Source of the DNA: Agreia sp. Leaf283
GTDB taxonomy: Bacteria; Actinomycetota; Actinomycetes; Actinomycetales; Microbacteriaceae
Length of the DNA: 64,000 nucleotides
NCBI RefSeq assembly: GCF_001422485.1
Contig: NZ_LMNF01000001.1
Location: forward strand, 1,021-65,020
Direction of reading: 5' to 3'
Shown: positions 53,073-61,781 of the stretch, piece after piece
Position numbering within the stretch: position 1 is the first letter of the stretch
Layout of the letters: every line of letters starts with the position of its first letter
Program-made: the position numbers and the translations under genes
The notes under the pieces: model-generated
What the model was told of the DNA's origin: nothing
Seen by the model: the letters and a program-made list of their open reading frames with translations, nothing else
Database searches by the model: none

Positions 53073-54070
53073 ATGCAACCAAGCAATCCAGAGGACCGAC
53101 TCCTCTTCGTCCGCGACCGCGCTCTCCTCATCGGAGACGATTCGGCGCTGCGCAGAAAGGCCGCGCGCGGCGAGCTGAGGCGCGTTCATCACGGCGTCTA
53201 CGCGACCGAGCAGGACTGGAGCCGCTGGAACTCGGAGGAGCGCTATCGAGCTCGTGTCTTCGGCATCGGCCAGAGTCGACGGTCCGACGTGGTTCTCCAG
53301 GGCTACTCGGCAGCAGCGCTCTGGCGCCTGCCGATCATCGGCGCCTGGCCTGCCGAGGTTCACCTGCTCACCGAGAAGGCGGCAGGCGGCAGGTCTCATG
53401 CTCGAATTCGACGTCACGCCGTCGGATTCGAACATGCCGGCATAACGACGAAGACGGCCTCCACGTGACCGGGGCCGCTAGAACGGTCATCGACCTGGCC
53501 GCTGTGGCACCGTTCATGACCGCTGTGGCAGCCGCAGACTTCGCGCTGCACACCGAGCTGACCACTCGCGGCGAGCTCGCCACGCTGCTGCACACACTGG
53601 GCCGATTCCGGGGGTCGGCCCGGGCGGTTCGGGTCGTCGACTTCTCGACGCCCCTGGCGGAGTCCGTCGCGGAGTCGGCGAGTCGAGTCACGATGGCCCG
53701 CTGCAGATTCCCTGAGCCGGAACTGCAGAAGGAGTTCTGGGGACCGAATGGCGAGCACGCCTTCGTCGACCACTGGTTTCGCGGAGTCAGAACGATCGGA
53801 GAGGTCGACGGCCGATCCAAGTTCGAAGATCCCCGCTTCCTTCGGGGCCGAAGCCCCGAGCAGGCCCTGTGGGATGAGAAGCAGCGCGAGGACTGGCTAC
53901 GGCTGCAGAGCGACGGATTCGGTCGATGGGACTGGTCGATCGCGGTCTCGCCGCGGCGTCTGACACAGCGACTTCTCGAGATGGGAGTGCCGCAGCTGCC
54001 GCCGAACCACCCCGAAGCCTTCCGCATCCGCCCCTTGGAGGACGAGAAAGGAGGCCGAGCGCGCCGCTAG
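53073..54070 (+). pseudogene. Frameshifted AbiEi-like / DUF559-type protein
   Basis: Two overlapping frames together encode what is normally one protein of about 330 aa. From ATG 53073 the first frame shows the N-terminal AbiEi-like wing (RRKAARGELRRVHHGVYAT, then QGYSAAALWRLP) and stops at 53468. The second frame, shifted by one base, carries on with DGLHVTGAARTVIDLA, then the DUF559-like half containing VDHWFRGVRTIGEVDGRSKF and ends at 54070. The break is near 53445-53465, with no slippery run that would suggest programmed shifting, so one base is probably missing, or the read is wrong. It is flanked on both sides by similar hairpin repeats. Members are thought to have a nuclease or antitoxin function. 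Confidence 0.75.
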
Positions 54071-54121
54071 CGGGCGAGCGAGCCTTCGCCGCCGGCGCGT
54101 TCGCCCGCTAGAGGCGCGCTC
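54057..54121. repeat. Large hairpin repeat, right copy
   Basis: 28-base arms (54057-54084 and 54094-54121) pair with three mismatches around the loop TTCGCCGCC. It is a diverged copy of 52898-52954. The stop codon of the frameshifted gene (54068-54070) is inside the left arm. Confidence 0.8.
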
Positions 54122-54171
54122 GGTGCCCGGTGCCCGGCAGCATCGCCCTCCCCCCGCTCGGGGTCCTCCTG

Positions 54172-54177
54172 TAGCCT
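54172..54177 (+). promoter_or_regulatory. Leaderless-type -10 box for accE
   Basis: TAGCCT, seven bases before GTG 54185. Confidence 0.45.
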
Positions 54178-54184
54178 CGAGGGC

Positions 54185-54427
54185 GTGACTGCATCGACAC
54201 CCCGCCACGCCGCCGATCCCGAGCCGATCGACTTCACCATCACCACGCCGAACCTCGAGGCCGAGGAGATCGCCGCCGTGACGGCCGTGCTTCAGGCGGC
54301 GCTGGCGAACGCGGGCGACACGTCGCCCGCGGCGACCGCAGCGCCGGCGAGCGGCTGGCAGAAGTCGCGCCGCGACCTGCGCACGCCCATCCACCCCGGG
54401 CCCGGAGAATGGCGTCGCGCAGGGTAG
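54185..54427 (+). CDS. accE: Acyl-CoA carboxylase epsilon subunit
   Basis: 80 aa from GTG 54185. The N-terminal helix LEAEEIAAVTAVLQAALA is followed by a variable Ala/Pro stretch and a C-terminal Trp/Arg segment with HPGPGEWRR, the conserved feature of actinobacterial AccE. The epsilon subunit stabilises the alpha-beta carboxylase complex. It normally follows accD directly, but here an SDR gene and a frameshifted gene intervene. Being so short it is easily missed; the C-terminal motif and the leaderless-type promoter make it credible. Confidence 0.8.
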   Translation: MTASTPRHAADPEPIDFTITTPNLEAEEIAAVTAVLQAALANAGDTSPAATAAPASGWQKSRRDLRTPIHPGPGEWRRAG

Positions 54428-54609
54428 CGACGCGTGTCCTCATTTATGCCGACTGGTGCCCCGTGGGCCCGCCGCGTCATGATGGCTCTGCTAGGTGTTC
54501 TCCCTCGGGATGAACATCGCCAGTTCATCGCCATCTAGGGTAAGCGGGCATGAACTGGGGGCGAGTCAGGGCACTATTCGGGTTAGTGCTCTGACTCGGA
54601 TTCGTAGCT

Positions 54610-54639
54610 GTGGGGCCGATGGAGTACCGTCGGCCCCAC
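54610..54639. terminator. Strong hairpin in the 270-bp gap after accE
   Basis: Perfect ten-base arms (54610-54619 and 54630-54639) around a ten-base loop, followed by a short T-rich stretch. It can end accE transcription and also the reverse kinase operon ending at 54698. Nothing else was recognised between 54428 and 54697. Confidence 0.65.
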
Positions 54640-54697
54640 TTCTGCGTCTGCCGCGTGAACCTGCGCGACCTGGGTGGCGCGCGCAACCGTCAGGCCG

Positions 54698-55717
54698 TCA
54701 GGGTCGACGGATCTCGTGCCACAGGGTGACTTCGTCTCCGCCGTCGTCGTCTCCGAGCGCCGCCGCCGTTCCGTCATCGCCCGTGTCCTTCAGCCCGACG
54801 ACGGAGACCGCGGTGCCCGACCCCTCGGTTCCCGTGCGGATGATCAGCCGATCGGCCTCGATGCCGTCGACCACGTCGACGAGTTCGGCGAGCGTCGTGA
54901 GCCTGTCGGTCTCCGACAGCGCGTCGAGGCCCCCGTCGTCGAGCATCGTCACGTGCACTCCCCGGCGTCGGGCGGCCATCACCTCGGCGCGCACCTCATC
55001 GGTGAGCAGCAGCCTGCCTCGGATCTCGTCGCGGATGGCGGCCTCGAGATGAAGGCACTCCCGCCGCTCCTGCTCGCTCAGCTCACCGCCCGAGGCGACG
55101 ATCCGGCGCAGCATCGGGGCGGCGAGCTTGTCCATCTGCTCGAGACGACGCCTGCGCTCGAAGAGGAGCGCCTCCTGGTTGGCCTGCCACTCGGCCGCCT
55201 TGATGCCTGCGCGCGCATACTGGGCCGCATCCTGGTCGGCCCGCACGAGCGCGACCGAGAGGGCGTGCGCGATGGCGACCCAGAGCGCGCCGCCGATGAC
55301 ACCGGTGGTGGTCAGGGCCAGAGGAGTGGTCCAGGCCGCGACCGAGAGCACGGTGACGCCGACGCCGATCCACGCGAAGACCGGCTGCCCGCGCACGACC
55401 GTGATGACGAGCAGGGTGAAGATGGCGGCCACGAACCAGGTTGCGTAGCCGTTCGCCGCATTCGGGTCGAGCTGCGAGAGCACCAGCATGGTGATCACGA
55501 AGCCGACGGCCACGTTGAGGGCGGCGTTCCAGCCGGGCATCGGAGCCACCGTCGGCGCCCACAGGCTGATGACGGTGACCGACGCGTAGAGGATCATGGC
55601 GACGATGACCGGCCCGGGCTCGCGCGGTACGGAGAGGGAGGAGAGCGCGAGCACGAGGTGATACGTGGAGAACAGGGCCGCGAGCCCGATGAGGAGGAAC
55701 CGAGGTGAGGAGATCAT
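54698..55717 (-). CDS. Membrane protein of a two-component locus, kinase-like without ATPase domain
   Basis: 339 aa. Five or six hydrophobic segments cover residues 7-160. The C-terminal half has a helical linker (QANQEALLFERRRRLEQMDKL) and a LHLEAAIRDEIRGRLL stretch like the core of degraded histidine kinases, but no His-box, no N-box and no Gly-rich ATP lid. The start overlaps the stop of the histidine kinase upstream by four bases (ATGA). It probably modifies or senses for that kinase, but this is only inferred from coupling. The C-terminus is Asp-rich. Confidence 0.65.
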   Translation of the reverse strand: MISSPRFLLIGLAALFSTYHLVLALSSLSVPREPGPVIVAMILYASVTVISLWAPTVAPMPGWNAALNVAVGFVITMLVLSQLDPNAANGYATWFVAAIFTLLVITVVRGQPVFAWIGVGVTVLSVAAWTTPLALTTTGVIGGALWVAIAHALSVALVRADQDAAQYARAGIKAAEWQANQEALLFERRRRLEQMDKLAAPMLRRIVASGGELSEQERRECLHLEAAIRDEIRGRLLLTDEVRAEVMAARRRGVHVTMLDDGGLDALSETDRLTTLAELVDVVDGIEADRLIIRTGTEGSGTAVSVVGLKDTGDDGTAAALGDDDGGDEVTLWHEIRRP

Positions 55718-57036
55718 GTGCCCTCCGCACGCAGGTCGAACGAGCGGCGCACATGCTCCGCCGTGGTCTCACGGTTCGGGTCGGGCCACACGATCACGAT
55801 CGACGCGCCGCCGCCGGGAACCGAGTGCACCTGAACCGCGCCGCCGACCGTGGCGACCCGCTCGCGGATGCTCACCCGGAGCCCCAGCCTCTCCTGGGGC
55901 ACGGCGGCCGGATCGAAACCCACGCCCGTGTCAGAGACCTGCACGGTGAACCCCTCTCCCTGCAGCGGATGCAGTGAGACCGTGCGCTCGATCGACACCG
56001 GTACGGACGCGGCCTCGGCGCCGTCTGCGTGCTGCAGGCTGTTCACCATCGCCTGCACGGCCGCCGAGAAGACCGCCTCCGCGACATCGCTCGGTACCGA
56101 CTGCCCCGTAATGGACTGCTGGGCGTAGTCGAAGCCCGGCGAGAGAACGTTCGCCGCATTCGCGAGGCGCTCCGCCAGCTCGCCCAAGGGCACCTCGAAG
56201 CCGGGGTCGCCCGCTTCGCCCGACGAGTGGAGCGCCCGCAGCGCGTCTCGCGCCATCCCGACGACCAGGTCCCGCTCCATGGCGCTCGAACTCTTGGCTG
56301 CCGACAGCAGGGTCGTGAGCACTCGGTCGTGCACCAGGGCGTCGACATGCAGGCGCTCCGCCTCCATCGCATCCTGCTTGACGGCGACCGAGTAGCGCAG
56401 CATCGCGGCCTGCTGCGCCCTGTCGACTCGATCGGCGGCCCTGCGCAGTGTCGTGACCAGAACGAGATTGACAGTGCCGAGGATGAAGACGTACAGCGCG
56501 TCGAGGGCGGCGAGACCCGCGCCCGCCTCGCCTCCGGAGGGGAGGGAGCGCAGGACCGCGTAGATGAGGGAGACCGCCACGATGTAGCAGCCTGCGAGCC
56601 ACATGTTGAACGACACCACGGCGCACGCCATGGAGACCACCATGATGTACCAGAGCCAGGGCTCTGAAGGAGCCACCTCGTTCGGCTGAAGCACCGCCGC
56701 CGGCCAGAGTACGAGAGACAGCACGAACACGCCGGCCGCCACTCCGCCGGCGACGGCCACTCCCCGACCGATGATGCTGGTCACGACCACCCCGAGGATG
56801 CCGGCGAAGACGACGACGGGAAGAGCCACGGCCCAGGCGGGCCCGACGTAGCTCTGCGCGGCGATGACCGCGGGCAGGGATTGCAGCGCGAACACGAACC
56901 CGAAGATGCCCGTGACCCGGCTCGCCACCGTCTCGATGCGCGATCTCGAGATGGAGCCGCGCATGCGGTTCAGAACGCCCGGCGGTCCGAATGATGTTCT
57001 GGGGCGGGTCTGACCCGGCCCTACCGATGCGGACAC
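55714..57036 (-). CDS. Sensor histidine kinase, NarL-partner type
   Basis: 440 aa. Residues 38-195 contain five to six hydrophobic segments. The phospho-acceptor is His236 in LVHDRVLTTLL. The ATP-binding half shows MVNSLQHADG as the N-box, DTGVGFDP as the D-box and a GGGASIVIVW end; LGLRVSIRERV is the G-box region. This layout is that of the HPK7 kinases that pair with LuxR-type regulators. The regulator gene ends four bases before this start, and the kinase-like membrane gene follows with overlap, so all three form one reverse operon. The signal is unknown. Confidence 0.85.
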   Translation of the reverse strand: MSASVGPGQTRPRTSFGPPGVLNRMRGSISRSRIETVASRVTGIFGFVFALQSLPAVIAAQSYVGPAWAVALPVVVFAGILGVVVTSIIGRGVAVAGGVAAGVFVLSLVLWPAAVLQPNEVAPSEPWLWYIMVVSMACAVVSFNMWLAGCYIVAVSLIYAVLRSLPSGGEAGAGLAALDALYVFILGTVNLVLVTTLRRAADRVDRAQQAAMLRYSVAVKQDAMEAERLHVDALVHDRVLTTLLSAAKSSSAMERDLVVGMARDALRALHSSGEAGDPGFEVPLGELAERLANAANVLSPGFDYAQQSITGQSVPSDVAEAVFSAAVQAMVNSLQHADGAEAASVPVSIERTVSLHPLQGEGFTVQVSDTGVGFDPAAVPQERLGLRVSIRERVATVGGAVQVHSVPGGGASIVIVWPDPNRETTAEHVRRSFDLRAEGT

Positions 57037-57040
57037 GTCG

Positions 57041-57739
57041 TCACCTGCCGTCGGGGGTCTCGCCGAGAGCCAGGATGCCGTCTTCGACGGCTCGCTTCAG
57101 AAGGTCGACCTTCGTCGGCGCCGGACGGCCGACCTGAACGTACTTCGCACGCACCCGGTCGAGATACTCGCGGGCCGTCGGGGTCGCGATGCCCAGCTGC
57201 ACGGCGACGAGCTTGAGCGGCAGTCCTGCGGCATAGAGGTGGAGAACGTCGCGCTCCCTCGCGGTGAGCCGTGCCCGCGAGAACTCGGCGTCTGCATCGA
57301 TCGCACTCGCCCATTCGAGGTTGTTCAGCACACCGCCGCCGGCGACCGTGGCGATCGCGGCTATCACGGTGCTCGTCGCCGCGGACTTCGGGATGACCCC
57401 TGCCGCGCCCGCCGCCAGAGCCTCGCGCACACTCGCTGTGCGGTCGGCGATGCTGTGCACCAGCACCGACGCTCCAGTCTTGAGCGCGGCCTCGACGTTG
57501 TGGGTGATGCTCAGCCCGTCGCCGATACTGAGGTCGAGAACCACGACATCGGACGGCCTGCTGCCCAACGCTCGAATGAGGTCCGGAACGGTGAGCCCGA
57601 CCGCGACGACCTCGTATCCGGCCTCGAGGCACGCCGCCTTCAGACCCAGAAGCACCGACTCATGGTCGTCGACGATCGCGACGCGCACGGGCGCGGCGGC
57701 GGATCGATCTGCCGGAGCTGCGGGATCTGGGGGAAACAT
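57041..57739 (-). CDS. LuxR/NarL-family response regulator
   Basis: 232 aa from ATG 57739, with GGGAAGG upstream; longer starts would reach into the RNA methyltransferase gene. The receiver domain (residues 18-140) has VRVAIVDDHE, phospho-site Asp69 in VVVLDLS and the late Lys of IPKSA. The DNA-binding domain (about 160-225) reads ARLTARERDVLHLYAAGLPL, then ATPTAREYLDRVRAKYV, a LuxR-type helix-turn-helix. It is activated by the kinase in the next gene. The target genes cannot be told from the sequence. Confidence 0.9.
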   Translation of the reverse strand: MFPPDPAAPADRSAAAPVRVAIVDDHESVLLGLKAACLEAGYEVVAVGLTVPDLIRALGSRPSDVVVLDLSIGDGLSITHNVEAALKTGASVLVHSIADRTASVREALAAGAAGVIPKSAATSTVIAAIATVAGGGVLNNLEWASAIDADAEFSRARLTARERDVLHLYAAGLPLKLVAVQLGIATPTAREYLDRVRAKYVQVGRPAPTKVDLLKRAVEDGILALGETPDGR

Positions 57740-57800
57740 GGCGACCTTCCCTGCGGGTGGTTCTGATCGTAACGGAAAGGGGCCTGACGGCCTCGGAGCG

Positions 57801-59087
57801 TCAGTCCTTCGTGAGCACCGCCACCGACTCGACGTGGTGGGTGTGGGGGAAAAGATCGAAGGCGCGCAGCGAGCGCAGGTGGTAGCCGCCGCGCTCGAAC
57901 TGGCCGGCGTCGCGGGCGAAAGCGACGGGGTCGCACGCCACATAGACGACCTGGGCGACGTCGAGGGCCATCAGGGAGTTGACGACCTGCTTGCCGGCCC
58001 CGGCGCGGGGCGGATCGAGAATGACCGTGGCCCGCGACAGTCGCTCCCGCTCGGCCGCCTGCGCTGTCTTCTCGAGCTGGCGCAGGTACCTGTCGACCCG
58101 GTTCGTCTCGGCGTTGGCGCCGATCCACTCGCTGAGGTTCTCGGAGGCGTAGTCGGTGGCCAACTCGTTGCCCTCGACGCTCGTGATGCGCAGGCCCGCG
58201 CCGACCTTCTCCCCCAGCGCCGCCGCGAGAAGCCCGACGCCGCCGTAGAGGTCGAGGTTGAACGCGCTCGCGTCGAGACGCTCGTCGAGCACCTCGCTGC
58301 GGATCGCGCGCGACAGCGTCGAGGCGGCACCGCGGTGCACCTGCCAGAACCCCTGCTCGTCGAGGCGGAACTCGCGACCGTCGACGATCTCGGTGATGCT
58401 GCGGCCGCGTCGTGCGGCCGTGCGAGAACCGCGAGACTTCTCGGGCGTCTCGCTCGAGGTGACGAAGCGGGGCGTGCCCTGCGAGGGCGCAACGAGGTCG
58501 ATCCAGCCGTCGGCGGGAAAGTCCGACCCGTCGATTCGATCGCCGAGCGGGGCCTCGCTCTCGAGGGCGGGCGTCGCCAGCGGCAGGTCGTCGACGGAGA
58601 TGACCCGATGCGAGCGCGCGGCGAAGGGTCCGACGCGACCATCGGCATCCACGTGCAGTCGCACGCGCGTTCGCCAGCCGAGCCCGCCCCGCTCCTCGTC
58701 GCCGTCGACCGCCTCGACCTCGACGTCGCGCTCGAGACCCGCGAAGCGCTTGAGCGAGTCGACGATGACCTGGCGCTTCAGCTCGCGCTGCCAGGCGAGG
58801 TCGATGTGCCCGAATTCGGCACCGCCGGCCCTGTCGTCGGGATCGCGGTCGATCGACGCGGCCTGCCAGACGTGCGGCACCCGGTGCGGCGACGCCTCGA
58901 GCACGCGCACCGTCTCCGCGCGCCAGAACGAGGCGTGCTCGTCGTCGGTGATGCGGGCCCGCACGCGCTCGCCGGGAAGAGAGTCCGTGACGAACACCAC
59001 GCGGCCGTCGAGTCGTGCGACCGAGATTCCTCCGTGGGCTACGTTGGTAATCTCCAGCTCGACCTGTGTTCCCTGCGCGTCAGCCAT
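57801..59087 (-). CDS. TrmA/RlmD-type RNA (uracil-5-)-methyltransferase
   Basis: 428 aa from ATG 59087. A TRAM domain (GGISVARLDGRVVFV to ARITDD) is followed by the catalytic half: DLYGGVGLLAAAL binds SAM, VILDPPRAG is motif IV and VACDPVAFARD carries the nucleophilic Cys. The four Cys that bind an iron-sulphur cluster in RlmD are missing; the corresponding segment reads AGGAEFGH, a change common in actinobacterial homologues. It methylates uridine in rRNA or tRNA, but the target is uncertain. It is divergent from maf across about 36 bp. Confidence 0.85.
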   Translation of the reverse strand: MADAQGTQVELEITNVAHGGISVARLDGRVVFVTDSLPGERVRARITDDEHASFWRAETVRVLEASPHRVPHVWQAASIDRDPDDRAGGAEFGHIDLAWQRELKRQVIVDSLKRFAGLERDVEVEAVDGDEERGGLGWRTRVRLHVDADGRVGPFAARSHRVISVDDLPLATPALESEAPLGDRIDGSDFPADGWIDLVAPSQGTPRFVTSSETPEKSRGSRTAARRGRSITEIVDGREFRLDEQGFWQVHRGAASTLSRAIRSEVLDERLDASAFNLDLYGGVGLLAAALGEKVGAGLRITSVEGNELATDYASENLSEWIGANAETNRVDRYLRQLEKTAQAAERERLSRATVILDPPRAGAGKQVVNSLMALDVAQVVYVACDPVAFARDAGQFERGGYHLRSLRAFDLFPHTHHVESVAVLTKD

Positions 59088-59123
59088 GCTTCGAGCATCC
59101 CACACGAAAGGGCGGTGCTCCTC

Positions 59124-59759
59124 GTGCGCCTCTACCTCGCATCCACGTCACCGGCACGCCTCGCTCTTCTCAGGCAGGTCGGAATCGAGCCGGTCGTCGT
59201 GCCGTCGAACGTCGACGAGGAGGCCGCCGTGCGCCTCGCGACCGACTCCAACGGCGAATTGGATGCCTCGGCGATGGTCACACTGCTGGCCCGGCTGAAG
59301 GCCGAGGCGATTCTCGGGCAGCGGCCGGATGGCGAGGAGATCGACGGTGTGATTCTCGGGGGCGATTCGGCCTTCGAACTCGGCGGCGTCATCTACGGCA
59401 AGCCGCACGAGCCGCAGATCGCGCGCGAGCGGTGGCTCGAGCAGCGCGGCAAGACGGGAACCCTGCACTCGGGGCACTGGATCATCGAGGTGAAGAACGG
59501 CGAGGCCGCCCGGGCCCTCGGGGCGACGGCGCACGCCTCCGTGGAGTTCGCCTCGGACATCAGCGAATCCGAGATCGACGCCTACGTCGCCAGCGGAGAG
59601 CCTCTCCAGGTCGCGGGCGCGTTCACGGTCGACGGACTCGCCGCGCCGTTCATCCGCTCGGTCACCGGCGCGCCCTCGACCGTGATCGGCATGTCGTTGC
59701 CGACGCTGCGCACCATGCTCGCCGAGCTCGACATCGACTGGATGTCGCTGCGGGCGTAG
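59124..59759 (+). CDS. maf: Maf-type nucleoside triphosphate pyrophosphatase
   Basis: 211 aa from GTG 59124; GTG 59115 is possible but sits only three bases after the GAAAGG site. RLYLASTSPARLALL at the start, the acidic ILGGDSAFELGG and PHEPQIARE segments are typical. Maf enzymes hydrolyse non-canonical nucleotides to monophosphates. In this group the gene usually lies among accD, accE and accA3, as it does here. A dispersed-repeat hairpin follows (59767-59826) before accA3. Confidence 0.85.
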   Translation: MRLYLASTSPARLALLRQVGIEPVVVPSNVDEEAAVRLATDSNGELDASAMVTLLARLKAEAILGQRPDGEEIDGVILGGDSAFELGGVIYGKPHEPQIARERWLEQRGKTGTLHSGHWIIEVKNGEAARALGATAHASVEFASDISESEIDAYVASGEPLQVAGAFTVDGLAAPFIRSVTGAPSTVIGMSLPTLRTMLAELDIDWMSLRA

Positions 59760-59766
59760 GCGATCC

Positions 59767-59826
59767 GTTCCCTGAGCTTGTCGAAGGGCACGCTCGGCAC
59801 GGTTCCCTTCGACAGGCTCAGGGAAC
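59767..59826. repeat. Inverted pair of the dispersed repeat
   Basis: Units at 59767-59788 and 59805-59826 face each other with one mismatch and a 16-base spacer, between maf and accA3, which are on the same strand. It may weaken read-through. Confidence 0.8.
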
Positions 59827-59900
59827 GGGAATGGAGGTTCCCACAGGGACTCGGCCGCTTTTTTGTTCGCGCCTGCCAAAGGAGCACGCCCTCGGCCCAA

Positions 59901-59906
59901 TAGGCT
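59901..59906 (+). promoter_or_regulatory. Possible -10 box for accA3
   Basis: TAGGCT, nine bases before ATG 59916, with no ribosome site between. Confidence 0.35.
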
Positions 59907-59915
59907 GGGTGGATT

Positions 59916-61688
59916 ATGCCGCGCATCACCAAGGTACTCATAGCCAACAGAGGCGAGATCGCAGTCCGGGTCATCCGGGCCGCTAAGGACTCCGGAATCG
60001 GGTCGGTCGCCATCTACGCAGATCAAGACCGAGACGCCCTTCACGCGCAGCTCGCCGACGAGGCGTATGCGCTCGAGGGCACGACCAGTGCCGAGACCTA
60101 CCTCGTCATTCCCAAGATCCTCTCGATCGCTCGCAGGAGCGGCGCCGACGCCGTTCACCCGGGGTACGGATTCCTCGCCGAGAACGCCGAGTTCGCGCAG
60201 GCCGTCATCGATGCCGGGCTCACCTGGATCGGCCCGTCACCGGCCGCCATCGAGAAGCTCGGAGACAAGGTCTCCGCCCGCCACGTGGCGGAGAAGGTCG
60301 GCGCCCCGCTCGCCCCCGGCACCATCGACCCGGTGAACGGGGCCGACGAGGTTCTCGCCTTTGTCGCCGAGCACGGCCTCCCCGTGGCCATCAAGGCGGC
60401 CTTCGGCGGCGGCGGACGCGGACTCAAGATCGCGTACACGGAAGATGAGATCGTCGAACAGTTCGAGTCGGCCACCCGAGAGGCGATCACCGCTTTCGGC
60501 CGGGGCGAGTGCTTCGTCGAGAAGTACCTCGACAAGCCGCGCCACGTCGAGACCCAGTGCCTCGCAGACGCGCACGGCAACGTCGTCGTGGTCTCCACCC
60601 GCGACTGCTCGCTGCAGCGCCGCCACCAGAAGCTCGTCGAGGAGGCCCCGGCCCCGTTCCTGACCGACGCCCAGAACGCCGAGCTGTATCGCGCATCCAA
60701 AGCCATTCTCAAGGAGGTCGGCTACGTCGGCGCCGGCACCTGCGAGTTCCTCGTCGCGGCCGACGGAACGGTGTCGTTCCTCGAGGTCAACACCCGCCTG
60801 CAGGTCGAGCACCCCGTGTCTGAAGAGGTCACCGGCATCGACTTGGTGCGGGAGCAGTTCCGCCTGGCCGAGGGCGGCGTGCTCGACTACGACGACCCGA
60901 TTCCCCACGGTCACTCCTTCGAGTTCCGCATCAACGGCGAAGACGCCGGGCGGGGATTCCTTCCAAGCCCCGGCCCGATCCACACGTTCAACGCCCCGGG
61001 CGGACCGGGCGTGCGCATCGACACGGGAATCCGGGCGGGCGACGTGATCTCGGGCTCGTTCGACTCTCTGCTCGCGAAGCTCATCGTCACCGGCAGCTCA
61101 CGCGAAGACGCGCTCGAGCGCTCGCGCCGCGCCCTCGACGAGTTCGAGGTGCTCGGACTGCCCACGGTCCTGCCGTTCCATCGGTCCATCGTGCGCGACC
61201 CCGCATTCGCTCCGGCCGACGGCCAGCCCTTCAGCATCTTCACGCGCTGGATCGAGACCGAGTACGTCAACGACATCGAGCCCTGGTCGGGCGAGATCGA
61301 AGAGACCGCCCCCGCCGCCGAGCGCACCACAGTGGTGCTCGAGGTCGACGGCAAGCGCGTCTCCGTCGCCCTGCCCGCGCACTTCGGCGGCGGCTCGTCG
61401 CCCGGCCGTTCCGCGACCTCCGGCTCCGCTCCGAAACGCCGCGGCGCCGCATCCGGTTTCTCGACGGCCACGGGCGACTCGGTCAAGGCACCCATGCAGG
61501 CCACCATCGTGAAGATCGCCGTCGCCGAGGGCGACACCGTCGTCAAGGGCGACCTCGTGCTGGTGCTCGAGGCCATGAAGATGGAGCAGCCCATCACCGC
61601 CCACAAAGACGGAACCATCGGCGCGATCTCCGCGGCCGTCGGCGCCACCGTGTCGTCGGGCACGGTTCTGCTCGCGATCACCGACTAG
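59916..61688 (+). CDS. accA3: Acetyl/propionyl-CoA carboxylase alpha subunit (biotin carboxylase + BCCP)
   Basis: 590 aa. The biotin carboxylase part (1-450) has [31 protein letters not shown] for ATP and [15 protein letters not shown] for the catalytic site. After a spacer, the C-terminal carrier domain holds the biotin lysine Lys555 in EAMKMEQP. It is biotinylated by BirA (49357) and passes carboxyl groups to the beta subunit (50316). The likely products are malonyl- and methylmalonyl-CoA for fatty acid and lipid synthesis. It converges on lpdA across a repeat hairpin. Confidence 0.95.
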   Translation: MPRITKVLIANRGEIAVRVIRAAKDSGIGSVAIYADQDRDALHAQLADEAYALEGTTSAETYLVIPKILSIARRSGADAVHPGYGFLAENAEFAQAVIDAGLTWIGPSPAAIEKLGDKVSARHVAEKVGAPLAPGTIDPVNGADEVLAFVAEHGLPVAIKAAFGGGGRGLKIAYTEDEIVEQFESATREAITAFGRGECFVEKYLDKPRHVETQCLADAHGNVVVVSTRDCSLQRRHQKLVEEAPAPFLTDAQNAELYRASKAILKEVGYVGAGTCEFLVAADGTVSFLEVNTRLQVEHPVSEEVTGIDLVREQFRLAEGGVLDYDDPIPHGHSFEFRINGEDAGRGFLPSPGPIHTFNAPGGPGVRIDTGIRAGDVISGSFDSLLAKLIVTGSSREDALERSRRALDEFEVLGLPTVLPFHRSIVRDPAFAPADGQPFSIFTRWIETEYVNDIEPWSGEIEETAPAAERTTVVLEVDGKRVSVALPAHFGGGSSPGRSATSGSAPKRRGAASGFSTATGDSVKAPMQATIVKIAVAEGDTVVKGDLVLVLEAMKMEQPITAHKDGTIGAISAAVGATVSSGTVLLAITD

Positions 61689-61712
61689 GCGCTCCCGTTC
61701 CCTAAGCTTGTC

Positions 61713-61771
61713 GTTCCCTGAGCTTGTCGAAGGGCCGCCGCTATCGGGGCCCTTCGACAGGCTCAGGGAAC
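61713..61771. repeat. Inverted pair of the dispersed repeat plus a partial copy
   Basis: Units at 61713-61734 and 61750-61771 are opposed with one mismatch; a truncated direct copy precedes them at 61697-61712. They lie between the convergent accA3 and lpdA genes. Confidence 0.8.
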
Positions 61772-61781
61772 GGAACCCCCG

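Noticed and set aside
53440-53470. Programmed frameshift in the AbiEi-like gene
   Set aside because: No slippery heptamer or downstream stimulator was seen at the shift site, so a mutation or sequencing error is more likely.
54428-54697. Possible RNA gene in the gap after accE
   Set aside because: Only a terminator-like hairpin was visible; no tRNA fold or conserved RNA motif was recognised.
57264-59080. Long open frame reaching into maf from far upstream
   Set aside because: Only the part from 59124 has family motifs; the rest is antisense to the response regulator and RNA methyltransferase genes.
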